Positions 31,407 to 33,610 of a DNA stretch of 33,610 nucleotides are shown here, piece after piece. Numbering within the stretch: the stretch's first letter is position 1; each line of letters opens with the position of its first letter. A program made the translations under genes and the position numbers. The notes below the pieces were generated by a model. It worked only from the letters and a program-made list of their open reading frames with translations. It was not told the origin of the DNA and did not search any database. The DNA is from Gnetum montanum (lineage: Eukaryota > Streptophyta > Gnetopsida > Gnetales > Gnetaceae), in the NCBI GenBank assembly GCA_015680685.1, contig MNCI01005415.1, positions 54,626 through 88,235 on the forward strand. Direction: 5' to 3'.

Positions 31407-31508
31407 GTAATGATTTTGTTTTCTATGGTTTGGTTGTTTCACTATGTTATAGCGTATGCTTGTGTTATGGGTGCACTATGTTTATGATTATATTTTTTGG
31501 TTATGTAG
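31407..31508 (+). other. Intron C of copy 2
   Basis: The intron runs from donor ATAG|GTAATG to acceptor TTATGTAG|TGCC; 102 bp. It corresponds to 8523-8617 in copy 1. The open frame 31430-31711 begins inside it. Confidence 0.7.
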
Positions 31509-32322
31509 TGCCTTTTGTGGAGTGGGATCCCAACTTAGATGTGAAGGTTGACTTCTTACTGAAGCTTCCCTTTAACGTATCTAATGTACCCTTGAAGTTG
31601 TATATGGCTAATAATCTAGCAATGTTGTGTGCAAAAACTTCATGGGATCTAGAGAGGTCCAAAAAATCCCTTTGGGAGAAAGTTGTGGAATTAAGGGAGA
31701 AGACTCAATAGTAGGTAGAAATTATTAGAAATTTCAAAGAGCACAAGGCTTTGTGAAAGCCCAAGTAATTAGCTTAGGGGAATTGTGGATGAAGATGATC
31801 ATGTGGGCCCACTACTAGCATACCATTCAAGAGAAAGTAGTCATTTTACAAGAGATAATAGAACAATATATGTAGATGACCCTCATCTCCCAGAAGGTCA
31901 AGGACTTCAAATGCACTTGGATCCTAGAGTGGGGTAGAAAATAAAAGGTCCATAAGCAACAGTACAAGCTGGATCATGGGGCCTACCTCAAGTGGCTCAA
32001 GGGGGAGTCAGTTGAATGGAGCAAGAGAGAGTTGTTCATCCAAGGGATCCAGGGAAAGAGTCCTTATCAGCTTTTTGAGAGTACTCTCATAGTGGAGCAA
32101 TCCCCTAATCTTCAAATTACTAGTACTACAAGCAAGACTTCTACGGCTGTTATTGTCTAGGAGCCACCGACTTGTACTACGGTAGATAGGATTGGCATCC
32201 TTTCCAATGTTGAACTTGGAGATGTTGACTAGGTCAACATAATAGAGGAAGAGATCCTCCATGATTTGGAGGAAGACCTTCCACATCTACCCCTAAAATT
32301 TATGGAGCTAGAATCTCAATAG

Positions 32323-32402
32323 GTTTGATATATCTTAGTCTTTTTTTTAACTTATGGTTTTGGCTATTGGCCACTAACTTGCTATTTCCTATTGTATTTT
32401 AG
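32323..32402 (+). other. Intron D of copy 2
   Basis: The intron runs from donor ATAG|GTTTGATA to acceptor TATTTTAG|GCATTAGG; 80 bp, T-rich. Copy 1 is truncated before this point, so there is no comparison. Confidence 0.55.
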
Positions 32403-32499
32403 GCATTAGGAGACATTTTTGGACCCAGCGATGATGGTGGAGATGATCCACCACTTCCTCTTCTAGATGGCCCTTAGCATCCTTCATTTTCTAATATTC

Positions 32500-33160
32500 A
32501 ACTTCTTGACTATATTACATTTACTTTCATGCTAATGGCTATTGTTAGCCAAGACTATGTTATGGATGGTTGTTATTATTTTTTGACATTTTTTACCACA
32601 TAGTGTGGCCATGGCTAAGTATGTTATGGAGAATTTAAATTTAAATTTAATACTTTGGTTGCACTTTGGCTATACATACTATTATAGTAAATGTTGTAAA
32701 TTTTGTGGATGTTATGAATGGATATGTTGACATTTTTTTTCTATGAAATTAAGAAACTAATCGATGTGATAATAGGCTAAAAAAATATATAATAAAAGAT
32801 ATGTTTGCTATTTTTAGACCATGGTAGAAAAAAGTTGTATTATTTTTCCAATTTAAGACCATGGTGGGACATGTTGTGTTGTAGTTACTTTGCTAATTTA
32901 TGGTCATGCTAAGCCATATTACCAGTTTAAAGTCATACGGCACTATGATACTAATTTAACGCCATAGCGGGACATGATGAAAAAGAAACTTATATTTTTT
33001 ATTTTATGTTTTAAATTTTTTAAGGCCTTTTTGATGTTTATAGCATTAGAAAAAGGAACAAAAAATAAAGGTTGTAATAAATAAGTAAAAATACAAATGA
33101 AAGTAGAAACTTAGGCTACATGCATAAAGATTAAAACAAAGTATGTAAAAAAGTATATGA
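32500..33160. repeat. AT-rich stretch with short 'accatggtgggacatgat' repeats
   Basis: From about 32810 to 32985 the plus strand has about five degenerate 30-45 bp units: tagaccatggtag (32815), ccaatttaagaccatggtgggacatg (32848), tgctaatttatggtcatgctaagccat (32890), cagtttaaagtcatacggcactatgat (32922) and taatttaacgccatagcgggacatgat (32952). They match the motif at 24610-24665. The rest is AT-rich with no gene. Confidence 0.55.
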
Positions 33161-33161
33161 A

Positions 33162-33176
33162 GGGGGGGGGGGGGGG
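33162..33176 (+). repeat. G15 homopolymer
   Basis: Fifteen G in a row follow 'tatatgaa' and precede TCGGACCCC. On the minus strand this is a terminal-looking C15 run after ...TTTTCGGGGTCCGA. Confidence 0.9.
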
Positions 33177-33610
33177 TCGGACCCCGAAAAGAATTTTTAT
33201 TGAAATTAAAGGTGCATCAATTACAACAACTTGAATAAGTCATAGGGTTAAAGGAAAGGGAAAACTGAGAGCATCGTGATGACACTCGGGAAACACCTTA
33301 GAAATAAACAAGTATTAGAGGAGGAAACCCAAGTTCGGGTACAACCAAATGTTCGCACAGACTGGCTTGTTACAAAATAGATTTACATAGAATTAGATGA
33401 GGCAAAGAGCTATCAATTAAGGATAGAGAGAATTCCAATGGTGACTCCACATAATAAGAAGGGAAAACTTCCTTCCAAAGATTACTAATGCTATGTGTAA
33501 CTGGAACACATAGGTCTTTCCCATAGCTACAGCAGATGAACCAATTGATGACTGTCCAGATTGAACTTGGATGCTTGAGATGTGAGTTGAAAATAGGTGA
33601 GGCGAAAGAT
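33177..33610 (-). mobile_element. Probable 3' end of a non-LTR retroelement or retrocopy
   Basis: The minus strand here is more balanced in composition, has no long open frame, and contains AATAAAA-type signals ('caataaaaattc' at about 33204-33193) shortly before an abrupt end in GGGGTCCGA and C15. The layout (3'-UTR-like sequence, AATAAA, homopolymer-like end) suits the 3' terminus of a LINE or other target-primed retrocopy running leftwards. I recognise no coding domain, and the rest lies outside the window. An alternative is an LTR end or ordinary unique DNA. Confidence 0.35.

Larger units (their letters stand above)
28790..32477 (+). pseudogene. Decayed intron-containing repeat gene, copy 2 (plant transposon-protein-like)
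   Basis: This is the longer copy of the relic at 5540-9172. Four GT-AG introns can be placed: 29745-29874, 30911-31020, 31407-31508 and 32323-32402; the first three match introns of copy 1. Preserved exon pieces are 29084-29308 ('SVMLWSHLSMDVARAIVEIL'), 30032-30250 ('MAPIPSIPTMEMLDVINSF', 'MKVNMDIDENLFCNFFGI') and 31510-31711 ('EWDPNLDVKVDFLLKLPFN', then a charged Leu-rich helix). The 3' end reads an acidic exon ('EEEILHDLEEDLPHLP'), intron D, and a last exon 'ALGDIFGPSDDGGDDPPPLP' with a TAG at 32475-32477. The central part resembles retroelement extra-ORF proteins of plants. In-frame stops are many, mostly TAA/TAG/TGA at Gln/Arg/Trp positions. No polymerase, integrase or transposase catalytic motif is visible; function is unknown. 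Confidence 0.7.

Noticed and set aside
32008-32286. Minus-strand 92-codon ORF
   Set aside because: The plus strand here aligns to copy 1 and shows the acidic C-terminal exon and an intron; the minus frame has no family resemblance.

Overview
The window looks like repeat-rich nuclear DNA of a plant with a large genome, most likely a gymnosperm (inference from the very AT-rich, old, heavily mutated and nested LTR retrotransposons; no species-specific marker is visible). There is a single unresolved base (N at 3605). I see no intact host gene, rRNA, tRNA, CRISPR array or bacterial-type operon. Nearly everything recognisable is retrotransposon relic, mostly on the minus strand.

Layout. 1-4353: a minus-strand Ty3/gypsy fragment with one LTR (about 2747-4353), a primer-binding-site candidate, gag and protease. 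Its gag/protease region is partly repeated in inverted orientation at the left edge (1-474 against 1120-1593). 4354-5540: an unassigned block whose 4440-5190 part is GC-richer. 5540-9172: copy 1 of a plus-strand, intron-containing, decayed gene. 9173-14552: a minus-strand chromovirus-like Ty3/gypsy element (integrase to gag plus a 5' LTR candidate), without a visible 3' LTR. 14560-17015: the 5' part of a minus-strand Ty1/copia element (gag, PBS, LTR). 17016-18592: a third, minus-strand gypsy fragment (reverse transcriptase to zinc knuckle). 18593-20900: non-coding sequence ending in a cluster of 'TCCATGCTgggg' motifs. 20985-24397: a minus-strand Tat/Athila-like gypsy pol relic that still shows YVDD and D-D(35)-E. 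24400-24900: short 'gccatagtgggccatgat' repeats. About 24900-27560: a degenerate satellite-like tandem array. 28790-32477: copy 2 of the plus-strand intron-containing gene. 32500-33160: short repeats again. 33162-33610: a G15 tract and a probable non-LTR retroelement 3' end on the minus strand.

The most interesting material is the pair of plus-strand gene relics (about 23 kb apart) that keep GT-AG introns at matching positions, together with the satellite-like array whose half-units (about 190 bp) carry a palindromic core. Both lie beside and antisense to a Tat-like pol. This fits, but does not prove, the known habit of Tat-lineage elements to carry an extra antisense reading frame and tandem repeats in the region 3' of pol. 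None of the genes appears able to make a full-length product.
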